DNA of 64,000 nucleotides, taken from NCBI GenBank assembly GCA_027012135.1, contig JALUZF010000162.1:62001-126000 (forward strand), in the 5' to 3' direction. A program made the translations under genes and the position numbers. Shown piece after piece: positions 24,524-34,113 of this stretch (its first letter is position 1; each line of letters begins with the position of its first letter). The stretch is from Gammaproteobacteria bacterium. GTDB taxonomy: Bacteria; Pseudomonadota; Gammaproteobacteria; GRL18. The notes below the pieces were generated by a model. The model was not told the DNA's origin and made no database searches. It saw only the letters and a program-made list of their open reading frames with translations.

Positions 24524-27157
24524 TTAAGTTTTATGATTATTGGCCGGTGTCTGCTTAATGGCGGTTAGTTTTTCAGTATCAATAATTATCTTGCGGTAAA
24601 AATTGGGTAAAGCACTTATGACAGACATTATTAAGGCTGCCAAATAAGGAATTGATTGAACCAGCAGGGCAATAAACCACAGCAGAGTATCCAGGTTATC
24701 CAGAGATAATTGATAATATACGGCGAAAGCGCATAACCAGATTAAGAACAGAATCAGGCTTTCTTCACGGGCGGAGGCAATGGCTTGATATAAAGCGGCT
24801 GACTGTTCCATTTTCGGGGTTCTTAAAAAGGGTCGGCCGCTGGTGAACAGGCCCAGCCACATGGCTTTGGCAATGGTGTGAGACAATGCCAGACCGGCAA
24901 GCGCGGCTGTCAGAGTCTGGCGTAAGGTACTGACAACATGCATTCCCTGATACAGGTAAATCAGTTTAAGCAGTTTAAATAGAAACAGACTCAGGGGTAA
25001 TATCGAGAATATAATCAGCGGCGGATCAATTTTGTTTGGAAACAGAATCATTCCGGCAGTCCATAATATGGCAGCGCTGTTAAATATTAAATTAATGCCA
25101 TCGGCGATCCAGGGTAACCAGCCGGCAATAAAATGATAACGTTGACCAGGACTTAAACTGCTTTTTATTCTGCCTGTCAGTGCCCCAGCATGGTTACGCA
25201 TGATCTGCATGGCACCATAAGCCCAGCGAAAACGTTGATTTTTATAATCAGCAAAGGTATCGGGCATCAGACCCTTGCCGTAACTGCGGGCAATGTAAAC
25301 AGCTTCATGGCCGGCTTTAAATATCATCAGACCCAGTTCTGCGTCTTCGGTAATGGTTTGTTCACTCCAGCCACCAACTTGTTCAAGTACGCTGCGTCGT
25401 ACCATGGTCATGGTGCCGTGCTGAATAATGGCATTGCGTTCATTTCGAGTGACCATGCCAATATGGAAAAACCCCCGGTATTCTGAAAAGCACATAGCCT
25501 TAAAGGCATTTTCATTAAAGTCACGATAATCCTGGGGAGCCTGTACAATAGCTACCTGTTCACGTTGAAATTGTGGGACCAGTTCTTTCAACCAATTGGA
25601 ACTGACACAATAGTCACTATCTATAACCGCAATAATGCTGGCTTCGGGAGATGATTTACTGAGTGCATAATTCAGGGCGCCGGACTTAAACCCGGGCAGT
25701 GGATCTTTATGAAAAAATCTGAATTTGTTTCCCAGAGTCTGACAATGGGTCTGTACGGGTTGCCAGATGTCTGGATCTTTGGTGTTATTATCAATAACAA
25801 TGACTTCATAATTGCGATAGTCCAGTTTTGACAGAGCATTGAGTGTTTCAATCATCATATCCGGCGGTTCATTATAGGCAGGAACATGAATGGATACCAT
25901 GGGCTGCTCGCTATGAGCCTCAAATACCAGAGGCACAAATTTACGTCTTCGCTCTTTAACCCAGAGTGTTTCAGCCCATTCATGTGCTTCAATTAAAAGC
26001 ACCAGGGCAACGCCAAACATACCAAAAATTAATACTATGCCAACAATGATATCGGTTAGATTGAGGTACTGGTCAATATAGTTATAGATGATCCAGACCA
26101 GAACCGAGGCCAGGGAAAGTGCTATGATTCCAAGAAACAGACGACCATTATGATTGAGGGTTTTTGCATCAATAGACATCAGTGCGAAAATAAACATCGC
26201 AATTAATGCGGAAATAACTGACAATAATTGCCATTGTGGGATTTCTACAATGGGACGGGTAAATTCAAATTTTGCTTTTCGCTGCACATCGTAGACCCCC
26301 CAATAAGCACCTATATCTCCTTCCTGGGTCTGTTTCCAGGGTTGATCAAAAGCCTCCATCACATAATAAATGTAATCATTCTGTTCGGCTTTATCTAAAA
26401 AACGGCGTAAAAAAGTAGCCTGATTGGCCACAGAGGCTACGGCCTTTTTAAAGGTTCTGCCATGACTGGGCCAGCCGACTTCAGCCAGAATGATGGGTTT
26501 GTCCGGATACAGGGTTTTCAGGTAGTCAAGTCGATTTTCAATATGTCCTACAGCATTATCCAGTGATACACCTTCCCAGAAGGGTAGCATGTGTACGGCC
26601 AGATAGTCTACATGTTTGACCAGTTCCGGATTGGCTGCCCAGATATCCCATGGTTCTGCAGTACTGACCGGCATGCCAAGTTCAGCACGAACATGATCAA
26701 GATGCCGGATTAACTGGTTCAGTGACAGATCTTTTCTTAATAACACCTCATTGCCCACCATAACACGAACCACATTTCGACGGTTTTTATCCGCTATTCG
26801 AATAAGTTTTTCAACTTGCTCGGAATTTGCAGCTTCATTGCGGTTGAGCCAGCCTCCCAGGGCGACATTCAAATGGTATTGGTGTGCCAGTTCAGGGATC
26901 AGGGCCAGGGTGGAGTTAACACTATAAGTGCGTAAAGCATGAGTTTTACCGGCCAGAAGGGCCAGGTCGGATTTGATTTCCTCAACACTGGGGTAGTGGT
27001 TCCGGGCCGGGTCATCATCGGAGCGCATGGGGGAGAAGGAAAAACCCTGAATGGTATCCGGCCAGAGGGGTTCCATTTCAGGTCGATTGGCCAGAGCCCA
27101 GATGGCTATGGTCAGTAAGGCAATACTGAGTAATATAATAATATTAAAGAGTTTCAT
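24524..27157 (-). CDS. ndvB: GH17/GT2 glucosyltransferase, NdvB-like
   Basis: An 877-residue inner-membrane enzyme. After an N-terminal helix, residues about 30-310 form a GH17 (beta-1,3-glucanase/transglycosylase) domain with both catalytic glutamates visible in VGNEVLLR and ILAEVGWPSHG. Four helices then lead to a GT2 synthase domain (about 415-660) with VIDSDY, TITEDAELG and QRFRWAYG (D,D,D,QxxRW), then C-terminal helices. The arrangement matches Pseudomonas NdvB, which makes periplasmic cyclic beta-glucans linked to biofilm tolerance and osmoadaptation. The gene is flanked by two copies of the glcF 3' end, so it is probably an insertion into the glc locus. Confidence 0.85.
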   Translation of the reverse strand: MKLFNIIILLSIALLTIAIWALANRPEMEPLWPDTIQGFSFSPMRSDDDPARNHYPSVEEIKSDLALLAGKTHALRTYSVNSTLALIPELAHQYHLNVALGGWLNRNEAANSEQVEKLIRIADKNRRNVVRVMVGNEVLLRKDLSLNQLIRHLDHVRAELGMPVSTAEPWDIWAANPELVKHVDYLAVHMLPFWEGVSLDNAVGHIENRLDYLKTLYPDKPIILAEVGWPSHGRTFKKAVASVANQATFLRRFLDKAEQNDYIYYVMEAFDQPWKQTQEGDIGAYWGVYDVQRKAKFEFTRPIVEIPQWQLLSVISALIAMFIFALMSIDAKTLNHNGRLFLGIIALSLASVLVWIIYNYIDQYLNLTDIIVGIVLIFGMFGVALVLLIEAHEWAETLWVKERRRKFVPLVFEAHSEQPMVSIHVPAYNEPPDMMIETLNALSKLDYRNYEVIVIDNNTKDPDIWQPVQTHCQTLGNKFRFFHKDPLPGFKSGALNYALSKSSPEASIIAVIDSDYCVSSNWLKELVPQFQREQVAIVQAPQDYRDFNENAFKAMCFSEYRGFFHIGMVTRNERNAIIQHGTMTMVRRSVLEQVGGWSEQTITEDAELGLMIFKAGHEAVYIARSYGKGLMPDTFADYKNQRFRWAYGAMQIMRNHAGALTGRIKSSLSPGQRYHFIAGWLPWIADGINLIFNSAAILWTAGMILFPNKIDPPLIIFSILPLSLFLFKLLKLIYLYQGMHVVSTLRQTLTAALAGLALSHTIAKAMWLGLFTSGRPFLRTPKMEQSAALYQAIASAREESLILFLIWLCAFAVYYQLSLDNLDTLLWFIALLVQSIPYLAALIMSVISALPNFYRKIIIDTEKLTAIKQTPANNHKT

Positions 27158-27289
27158 CTTACTTTTTTCATCTTGTTGCTATGATGTCCATATCCTGTTG
27201 TTATATATGCAATGTTAACATTTGTTAATATTGCAATCAGGACTTTGTTCTCATATTTTTTAATCAGCCCTGAAAAACATGTTCTGACA

Positions 27290-28507
27290 TTATAAGAGGG
27301 CAGCCGGATCCAGCAGTTCAATCCAGTGCTTAACGGGTTTCTGAGTGCGGGTGTTCAGGTGTAACTGACAACCTACGTTGGCTGTTACAATCACATCAGG
27401 CTGTTCAGTATTGAGTGCCTGCAGTTTATTGCTGAGTAACTGCTGACTGAGTTCCGGCTGCAGAATGGAATAGGTACCGGCTGAGCCACAGCATAAATGG
27501 CTGTCCGGTACCTCGGTAAGTTCAAAGCCAAGCTGCTGCAAAATGCCTTCTACAAGACCATTAAGCTGCTGACCATGCTGCAGGGTACAGGGAGAATGAA
27601 AGGCCACCCGGCTGCCGGCTTTAATATTCAGGACAGACAGATCTTCGGCTGCCAGTACTTCAGATACATCGCGGCACAGCTCTGACACGGTCCGGGCTTT
27701 TGATGCATACTGTGGATCATCCGCCAGCAGATGGCCGTAATCCTTAACCTGAACCCCGCAGCCGCTGGCGGTAATAATAATGGCTTCGGCACCGTTTTCA
27801 ATATGCGGCCACCAGGTATCAATATTGGTTTTAATAAACTCTCTGGCTTCAGCACTGGCGGCCATATGCTGGCTGACGGCTCCGCAGCAGCCCTGACCAG
27901 CAGGGCTGATCAGACTGATCCCCAGTTTGTCCAGTACCCGGCTGACGGCTTCATTGGTATTGGGTGTAGTAACTGACTGAGCACAGCCTTCCAGGATCAG
28001 CATCTTGCGTGTATGTTGGTTAACAGCACGCTGAGTTGGCGTCTGTTTAACCGGCAGCTTGTTTTTAAAAGCCGCAGGCAACAGTGGTTTTACGAGCTGT
28101 GCCAGATTAAGCAAAACAGAAAAACGTCCGGGATAAGGCAATAGTTTACGCAATACCAGACGCTGTAATTTCTCTCCGGTTGGACGGGCAACCCGCTGTT
28201 CCACCAGCTCACGGCCAATATCAACCAGACGGCCGTACTGCACCCCGGAGGGACAGGTGGTTTCACAGGCACGGCAGGTCAGGCAGCGATCCAGATGCTG
28301 CTGAGTGACACGGGTAACCGGCTGGCCTTCCAGAAGCTGTTTAATCAGATAAATCCGCCCGCGCGGGCCGTCCAGTTCATCACCCAGCAACTGATAAGTC
28401 GGGCAGGTGGCGGTACAGAAGCCACAATGAACACAGGCACGCAGAATATTTTCTGCCTCACGTCCAGCCTTAGTGGCAAGAAATTGTTCAGTAATGGATG
28501 TCTGCAT
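27290..28507 (-). CDS. glcF: Glycolate oxidase iron-sulfur subunit GlcF
   Basis: A 405-residue subunit of the membrane-associated glycolate dehydrogenase. The two 4Fe-4S motifs are CVHCGFCTATCPTY (26-39) and CLTCRACETTCPSG (76-89). The C-terminal half carries the two CCG modules, GQGCCGAVSQH and LCCGSAGTYS, that hold a further cluster or flavin-quinone link. Start overlaps the glcE stop by one base. It transfers electrons from GlcD/GlcE to the quinone pool. Confidence 0.95.
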   Translation of the reverse strand: MQTSITEQFLATKAGREAENILRACVHCGFCTATCPTYQLLGDELDGPRGRIYLIKQLLEGQPVTRVTQQHLDRCLTCRACETTCPSGVQYGRLVDIGRELVEQRVARPTGEKLQRLVLRKLLPYPGRFSVLLNLAQLVKPLLPAAFKNKLPVKQTPTQRAVNQHTRKMLILEGCAQSVTTPNTNEAVSRVLDKLGISLISPAGQGCCGAVSQHMAASAEAREFIKTNIDTWWPHIENGAEAIIITASGCGVQVKDYGHLLADDPQYASKARTVSELCRDVSEVLAAEDLSVLNIKAGSRVAFHSPCTLQHGQQLNGLVEGILQQLGFELTEVPDSHLCCGSAGTYSILQPELSQQLLSNKLQALNTEQPDVIVTANVGCQLHLNTRTQKPVKHWIELLDPAALL

Positions 28508-29658
28508 TACAGCTCCCGGTACATACGGCCAGGGTTAAAAATGCCCTGTGGATCAAAAGCCTGTTTTAAACGACGATGTATCGCCAGCAGGGGTTCCGAT
28601 AGAGGGTGAAAAACTCCGGCATCCGTATCCCCTTTAAACAGCGTCACATGACCGCCTATATCAGTAATGGTCTTATATAAAGACTCATGATTATTATCCG
28701 TATTGCCTTTGTCAGCTATATACTCGCTATCGGCAATATACCAGCGCTGAGCACCGCCCCAGTCAATGAGCTGTTTACCCTGCAGATCGATAGCCGGGGT
28801 GTCTGCAGGCACCGCCAGCCGCCACAGTGGTTTATCGTTCTTAAAAAAGCCGTGCTGTAATTCCCGAATACTCTGCCAGAAGCTCTGGCTGTCGTCCAGG
28901 CTGTCTCCGCCAATGCGCCGGGCGCCAGAGGCCACGGCAGAGGGTGCACCGGATAAACGAATATATAATAGTGCTCCGTCATAACAGGCTGCAGACAGCG
29001 GCAGTGGTGAGCCGGCCCACTGGTTCATCCAGCTAATGGCATCCTGTATGGAACATTCCAGCACCTGGGTCTGCTCGGATTCCGGCAGGGGCAGAACTTT
29101 TAAACTGATATCCAGAAGCACCCCCAGCGTACCCAGGGCACCGACCATTAAACGGGAGACATCATAGCCGGCCACATTTTTCATGACTTCACCGCCAAAG
29201 TGCAGAATCTCAGCCTCACCATTAATAATACGTGAGCCGAGCACAAAATCACGAGCTGACCCTGTATACGGACGCCGGGGGCCGGAAAAACCGCAGGCAA
29301 TGGTTCCGCCCAGGGTGGCCTGTTGAGCGTCCGAGGCTGGTTGATTGCCTGCGGCCTGTAAAGAGCCACTGGAAAAAAGCGGCGGTTCAAAGGCGAGCAT
29401 TTGCTGCTGTTCTGCCAGAACCGCCTGTAATTCATGTAAGGGGGTTCCGCTGCGGGCCGTGATCACCAGTTCCTTAGGCTCATAATTAATAATGCCCTGA
29501 TGTTCACGGGTACTTAAAACACGGCTGTTTTCAGTTGCAGCCGGGGTATTACCATAAAAGGCTTTACTGCCGCTGCCTTTAATAAGCAGAGCCTGTTGTT
29601 GTGCCCGGGCTTCCTGAACCGCCTGCTGCAGATTTTTGCTGTTATCGTTATTTATCAT
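28507..29658 (-). CDS. glcE: Glycolate oxidase FAD-binding subunit GlcE
   Basis: A 383-residue FAD-binding protein of the PCMH type. It shows LLIKGSGSKAFYG at the N-terminus and GGTIACGFSGPRRPYTGSARDFVLG with GGEVMKNVAGYDVSRLMVGALGTLG, the FAD-site signature of GlcE. It ends IHRRLKQAFDPQGIFNPGRMYREL, as the family does. It lies 8 bases after glcD and runs into glcF, forming glcDEF. Confidence 0.95.
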   Translation of the reverse strand: MINNDNSKNLQQAVQEARAQQQALLIKGSGSKAFYGNTPAATENSRVLSTREHQGIINYEPKELVITARSGTPLHELQAVLAEQQQMLAFEPPLFSSGSLQAAGNQPASDAQQATLGGTIACGFSGPRRPYTGSARDFVLGSRIINGEAEILHFGGEVMKNVAGYDVSRLMVGALGTLGVLLDISLKVLPLPESEQTQVLECSIQDAISWMNQWAGSPLPLSAACYDGALLYIRLSGAPSAVASGARRIGGDSLDDSQSFWQSIRELQHGFFKNDKPLWRLAVPADTPAIDLQGKQLIDWGGAQRWYIADSEYIADKGNTDNNHESLYKTITDIGGHVTLFKGDTDAGVFHPLSEPLLAIHRRLKQAFDPQGIFNPGRMYREL

Positions 29659-29666
29659 AATTCAGT

Positions 29667-31103
29667 TTAATGGCTGCACGAAGCTGAGCCGGAGCCAATG
29701 GTGCGGTATTCGCTGCAGCGTTTTGGCTGGGGAATGGCCTTGCCGGGATTCAGCAGACCGTGCGGATCAAAAGCCGCTTTTAAACGCCGGAACTGTTCCA
29801 GTTCAGCTTCACTGAACTGCACACACATCTGGTGAATTTTTTCATGCCCAACACCATGCTCGCCGGTAATAGTGCCACCCACTTCAACACTGAGTTCCAG
29901 AATTTCTGCCCCGAAATCTTCGGCCCGTTGCAGTTCGCCGGGGGTATTGGCATCGTATAATATCAGAGGATGTAGATTGCCGTCACCGGCATGAAAAACA
30001 TTAGCCACCGGCAGTTGATAATGTTCTGATAACTGGCTGATCCGGGTCAGTACGGTACCCAGCTGCTTTCTGGGAACCGTACCGTCCATACAGTAATAAT
30101 CCGGTGATAAACGGCCTACGGCCGGGAATGCGGATTTTCGACCCTGCCAGAAGCGCAGCCGCTCGGCTTCGTCTCTGGCGGTGCGCACCTCACTGGCACC
30201 GCAGGCGGTCAGTACATCGTAAACCCGTTTACTGTGTTCGGACACTTCTTCATTAGTACCGTCTACTTCGCATAATAAAATGGCTTTGGCATCTCTGGGA
30301 TAGCCGGCATGGACAAAATCTTCAGCGGCCTGAATGGCCAGAGCATCCATCATTTCCAGGCCGGCAGGTATAATACCCTCGGCAATAATTTCGCCCACGG
30401 AATCCGCTGCTTTTTCCACGTCATCAAAGGCGGCCAGCAGAACCTGCGCCCGTTCCGGCTTAGGCAGTAATTTAACCAGTACTTCCACCACGATGCCCAG
30501 CATGCCTTCAGAGCCGTTCATTAAGGCCAGTAAATCATAACCTGCACTGTCCAGAGCTGCTGAGCCAAAAGTCACCAGTTCCCCTTCAGGTGTCACCACT
30601 TTTAACTCAAGAACATTATGCACCGTCAGGCCGTATTTAAGACAATGTACTCCGCCGGAATTTTCCGCCACATTACCGCCAATGGTACAGGCAATCTGAG
30701 AGGAGGGATCGGGAGCATAATACAGACCGTGTCTGGCGGCGGCTTCAGAAATGGCCAGATTGCGTACCCCGGGCTGTACCCGTGCTGTGCGGGTCAGTGG
30801 ATTGATGTCCAGAATTTTATTAAACCGACTCAGTCCCAGCAGGATGCCGTTTTCCAGCGGCAGGGCACCGCCAGATAAACCGGTGGCGGCACCGCGGGCG
30901 ACCACTGGAATGTTTTCCCGGTAACAGAGCTTAACGACCTGCTGTAACTGCTCAACAGTCTGGGGCAGAACGGCCAGCAGAGGCATTTTACGATAGGCGG
31001 GCAGGCCGTCACATTCGTAAGGGCGTAAGGCTTCCGTTTCGGAAATAATGGCTGCTGCCGGTAAAAACTGTTTTAATTTACTGCTTAACTCAGACTTGTT
31101 CAT
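29667..31103 (-). CDS. glcD: Glycolate oxidase subunit GlcD
   Basis: A 478-residue FAD-linked catalytic subunit that oxidises glycolate to glyoxylate. ARGAATGLSGGALPLENGILLGLSRF and GGNVAENSGGVHCLKYGLTVHNVL are the FAD-binding landmarks, and FHAGDGNLHPLILYD with GGTITGEHGVGHEK are catalytic-domain signatures. The C-terminus (SSARTIGSGSASCSH on the reverse) is slightly long. It heads glcDEF and, with the nearby aminotransferase, makes a glycolate salvage route. Confidence 0.95.
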   Translation of the reverse strand: MNKSELSSKLKQFLPAAAIISETEALRPYECDGLPAYRKMPLLAVLPQTVEQLQQVVKLCYRENIPVVARGAATGLSGGALPLENGILLGLSRFNKILDINPLTRTARVQPGVRNLAISEAAARHGLYYAPDPSSQIACTIGGNVAENSGGVHCLKYGLTVHNVLELKVVTPEGELVTFGSAALDSAGYDLLALMNGSEGMLGIVVEVLVKLLPKPERAQVLLAAFDDVEKAADSVGEIIAEGIIPAGLEMMDALAIQAAEDFVHAGYPRDAKAILLCEVDGTNEEVSEHSKRVYDVLTACGASEVRTARDEAERLRFWQGRKSAFPAVGRLSPDYYCMDGTVPRKQLGTVLTRISQLSEHYQLPVANVFHAGDGNLHPLILYDANTPGELQRAEDFGAEILELSVEVGGTITGEHGVGHEKIHQMCVQFSEAELEQFRRLKAAFDPHGLLNPGKAIPQPKRCSEYRTIGSGSASCSH

Positions 31104-31174
31104 CCGCTCTCATAAGCTCTCGTAGAATCTAAAATCCTGTTATTATATCAGGCCACTATAACAGAGAATTTTAT

Positions 31175-32059
31175 ATGGCTACTATCAATATTATGGCACT
31201 GCGTCATAGTGCTTTTTATGCCCCGTTACTGGTCACCATTAACGGCGGTTATCTGCAGAAACAGGGGCTGAAACCCGTTTATCGTATTGCCGGCCCGGAT
31301 AATACTATTGAGCAGAACCTGCTGAGCGGGTCAGTGCAACTGGCCCAGTCTGCACCGGCAGTGAGTTTTGCCGCTCTGGAACAGGGCAAACCCATTGATA
31401 TTGTACACTTTGCGGTCATAAATAACCGGGATGGTTTTTATCTAACCGCTCGTGAAGCCTCAAAGGATTTCCAGTGGTCCGATCTGCACGCTCAGGAGGT
31501 GCTGGTTGACCACCTGTTCCAGCCCTATGCAACCCTGCGCTACGCCATGTATCTGAACAATGCTGACTTTGATAATATGGATATTATTGATGCCGGTAAT
31601 GTGCAGCAAATGGATCAGGCTTTTCGCCAGGGTCAGGGTAATTATGTCCACCAGCAGGGACCAGCGCCACAGCAACTGGAAAAAGACGGCCTCGGGCAGA
31701 TCGTCGCCTCCATCGGTGAAGCTATAGGCCCGCTGGCATTCAGCAGCCTGTGCGCCACCCCCGACTGGCTGGAAACCGACATGGCCCAGACCTTTATACA
31801 CGCCTATCAACAGGCCATTCAGGACGTCATAGACCAACCCGCCATCCGTACCGCCGAAACCATTGCAGGCTTTCTGCCGGATATCGATAACGATGTGCTA
31901 ATCCGCACCATTGAAGACTATAAAAACCTCAAGACCTGGCAGGCTGATATCAACATTAATGAGGATAGTTATAATAATCTGCTGAAAGTCTTTTTACATA
32001 GTGGGTATATAAGTAAAGAGCATCCGATGGGAAGCTGTGTGGTAAGCGTTCAGCGCTGA
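31175..32059 (+). CDS. Cytosolic SsuA/THI5-like substrate-binding protein
   Basis: A 294-residue protein of the NMT1/THI5-like (SsuA/TauA-type) periplasmic-binding fold. It begins MATINIMALRHSAFYAPLLVTINGGYLQKQGLKPVYRI, then LLSGSVQLAQSAPAVSFAALEQGKPIDIVHFAVINNRDGFYL, as in these proteins. No signal peptide or lipobox is visible, so it should stay in the cytoplasm. No ABC permease or ATPase is nearby. It is divergent from glcD and convergent with the aminotransferase, and the ligand is unknown. A pathway role in glycolate or vitamin metabolism is a guess. Confidence 0.65.
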   Translation: MATINIMALRHSAFYAPLLVTINGGYLQKQGLKPVYRIAGPDNTIEQNLLSGSVQLAQSAPAVSFAALEQGKPIDIVHFAVINNRDGFYLTAREASKDFQWSDLHAQEVLVDHLFQPYATLRYAMYLNNADFDNMDIIDAGNVQQMDQAFRQGQGNYVHQQGPAPQQLEKDGLGQIVASIGEAIGPLAFSSLCATPDWLETDMAQTFIHAYQQAIQDVIDQPAIRTAETIAGFLPDIDNDVLIRTIEDYKNLKTWQADININEDSYNNLLKVFLHSGYISKEHPMGSCVVSVQR

Positions 32060-32143
32060 GAAAGAGCCAGAGCAAAAGGACTTATCCTCAAGTAGATACA
32101 AAATATTACTTGACTGAAGAAAAAGAGCTTTTAAAATTTTTTC

Positions 32144-32241
32144 GCTCAACGCTCAACGCTCAACGCTCAACGCTCAACGCTCAACGCTCAACGCTCAACG
32201 CTCAACGCTCAACGCTCAACGCTCAACGCTCAACGCTCAAC
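32144..32241. repeat. 14 perfect tandem copies of GCTCAAC
   Basis: The 7-base unit GCTCAAC is repeated fourteen times without error over 98 bases. It occupies the gap between the convergent substrate-binding-like gene and the aminotransferase, and supplies the latter's TGA stop codon (32237-32239). A translated reading gives a periodic peptide and is not a gene. Copy number may vary between strains. No change to the reading frame of either gene results, because the unit lies beyond both coding ends. Confidence 0.97.
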
Positions 32242-33409
32242 CCGCCAGCTTCTCCTGAGCTGCCGCCAGCGCCACTCCCGTATGCACCTTATCCCCCAGC
32301 ACCGCTTCCAGAGCCGCCAGGCACAGCATAATGTTTTCAGCACGACTACTATGTCCCATCAAGCCGATACGCCAGACTTTACCGGCCAGGGCGCCCAGAC
32401 CGGCACCGATTTCCAGGTTAAATTCATTCAGTAAACGGCCGCGTACTTCGGCATCATCTACGCCTTCAGGAATGGTTACCGAGTTTAACTGCGGCAGACG
32501 ATGATCTTCTGCTACTACAAATTCCAGGCCCATGGCTTCCAGACCGGCACGCAGGGCCAGGTGGTTGTCCATATGACGTTTCCAGGCGTTGTCCAGACCT
32601 TCATCCTGCAGCATAACCAGAGCTTCGTGCAGGGAATACATGGCATTAACCGGAGCGGTATGGTGATAGGCACGTTTGGCATTTTTGCCCCAGTAACCCA
32701 TGACCAGATTCAGATCAAGAAACCAGCTCTGTACGGGTGTTTTGCGGGCCTTAATGGCGGCAACGGCTTGGTCACTCATACTGACGGGCGAAATACCGGG
32801 AGTACAGGACAGGCACTTCTGGGTGCCGGAATAAATGGCATCAATTCCCCAGTCATCCACACGCAGTTCAGAACCGCCCAGGGAAGTCACTGCATCAACA
32901 ATGCTCAGGCAGTCGTATTTACGCGCCAGCTCGCATAAGGCTTTGGCATCAGAAGAGGCACCGGTGGAAGTTTCTGCATGGACAAAGGCCAGCACCTTGG
33001 CATCAGGATTGGCTTTAAGTGCATCTTCTACTTTATTTAAATCAACTGTTTTGCCCCATTCATCTTCCACCATAACAGCGGTGGCACCCAGACGTTCAAC
33101 ATTTTCTTTCATGCGGCCGCCAAACACACCGTTCTGACAGACAATGGCTTTGTCACCAGCTTCAAGCAGATTAACAAAGCAGGTTTCCATACCGGCAGAA
33201 CCGGGGGCAGAAACGGCAATGGTCAGTTCATTTTTTGTCTTAAAAGCATACTGCAGCATGCTTTTGACTTCTTCCATCATTTCCACAAATCTGGGATCCA
33301 GATGGCCGATAGTGGGACGGGACAGGGCTTCCAGAATACGCGGATGGACATCAGACGGGCCGGGGCCCATTAAGGTTCGAACAGGGGGTAAAAATGATGT
33401 AATACTCAT
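32237..33409 (-). CDS. Serine/alanine-glyoxylate aminotransferase (class V)
   Basis: A 390-residue PLP aminotransferase. Early LMGPGPSDVHPRIL is the family start, VHAETSTGASSDAK and SIVDAVTSLGG lie in the PLP site, and SGTQKCLSC carries the Schiff-base Lys (about 200). IGLMGHSSRAENIMLCLAAL closes the family fold. It converts glyoxylate to glycine with alanine or serine as donor, completing the route from glycolate after GlcDEF. Its stop codon lies inside the GCTCAAC tandem repeat. It has no other operon partner. Confidence 0.9.
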   Translation of the reverse strand: MSITSFLPPVRTLMGPGPSDVHPRILEALSRPTIGHLDPRFVEMMEEVKSMLQYAFKTKNELTIAVSAPGSAGMETCFVNLLEAGDKAIVCQNGVFGGRMKENVERLGATAVMVEDEWGKTVDLNKVEDALKANPDAKVLAFVHAETSTGASSDAKALCELARKYDCLSIVDAVTSLGGSELRVDDWGIDAIYSGTQKCLSCTPGISPVSMSDQAVAAIKARKTPVQSWFLDLNLVMGYWGKNAKRAYHHTAPVNAMYSLHEALVMLQDEGLDNAWKRHMDNHLALRAGLEAMGLEFVVAEDHRLPQLNSVTIPEGVDDAEVRGRLLNEFNLEIGAGLGALAGKVWRIGLMGHSSRAENIMLCLAALEAVLGDKVHTGVALAAAQEKLAG

Positions 33410-33606
33410 AAATAATTCTCAGGGGTAATAAATAATGAGGCCATTTTGCCATAAACCTAGTGTTTTAGTAAAGTATTTGCTTTCCGGCTTTTTTGACATA
33501 TTCAGGAATAGTAACCACAATGGCTCAAAAAACCAGAATATTGCCGTGTTTTGAGTGACTTTTTTGAATTAATCTCTGTAGCAGTTAATCCGATCCGGAG
33601 CCAGAA

Positions 33607-33999
33607 ATGGATACTTTAAACCTTGTTATTCTTGCCATTATAAGCCTGTTTGTACTCTTTCAGCTGTCTTTTTATTATAAAGCCTGGCGTTTAAAAGGCT
33701 CAAAGGTAGGCACTATTCTCAAGGAAGAGGGCATCAGTGGTAATTACGATGAACTGCTGCTGTTTTTTCACAGCGACCACTGCCCACCCTGTAAACAGAT
33801 GATGCCGGATATTAAGTCATTAATGGAAAATAATCCCAATATTATCCCGATTGATATTGGTATTTTTATGAACCTGGCCAGGCGCTTAAATGTAAGAGCT
33901 ACACCGACTACTTTATTTATTAAAAATGGTGAAGTAAAAAAAGTATTACTGGGGCGTCAGTCAAGGCGGGTGATTGAAAAGTTGTTTGTCTCAAAATAA
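33607..33999 (+). CDS. Membrane-anchored thioredoxin-like protein
   Basis: A 130-residue protein with one N-terminal helix (5-24) and a short thioredoxin domain. The active site is CPPC (Cys59, Cys62) in FFHSDHCPPCKQMMP, and the cis-proline lies in VRATPTTLFI. The hydrophobic anchor suggests membrane attachment, with the domain probably in the cytoplasm or periplasm. The partner is unknown. It is divergent from the aminotransferase by about 200 bases. Confidence 0.82.
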   Translation: MDTLNLVILAIISLFVLFQLSFYYKAWRLKGSKVGTILKEEGISGNYDELLLFFHSDHCPPCKQMMPDIKSLMENNPNIIPIDIGIFMNLARRLNVRATPTTLFIKNGEVKKVLLGRQSRRVIEKLFVSK

Positions 34000-34113
34000 G
34001 CTACAAAAAACTCTAGCATTAGATTTAAATACCCAACTTCAGGTGTAATGTTCTTTGATATTACTATATATTAAGAAAAATTGAAAAACCATATGCAAAT
34101 TATGAGGCACAAT

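Noticed and set aside
32144-32241. Tandem array as a possible CRISPR
   Set aside because: Units of seven bases without spacers; not a repeat-spacer structure.
32110-32331. Open frame with periodic peptide (STLNAQR) on the plus strand
   Set aside because: It is only the translation of the GCTCAAC tandem array and the reverse of the aminotransferase 3' end; no ribosome site or family.
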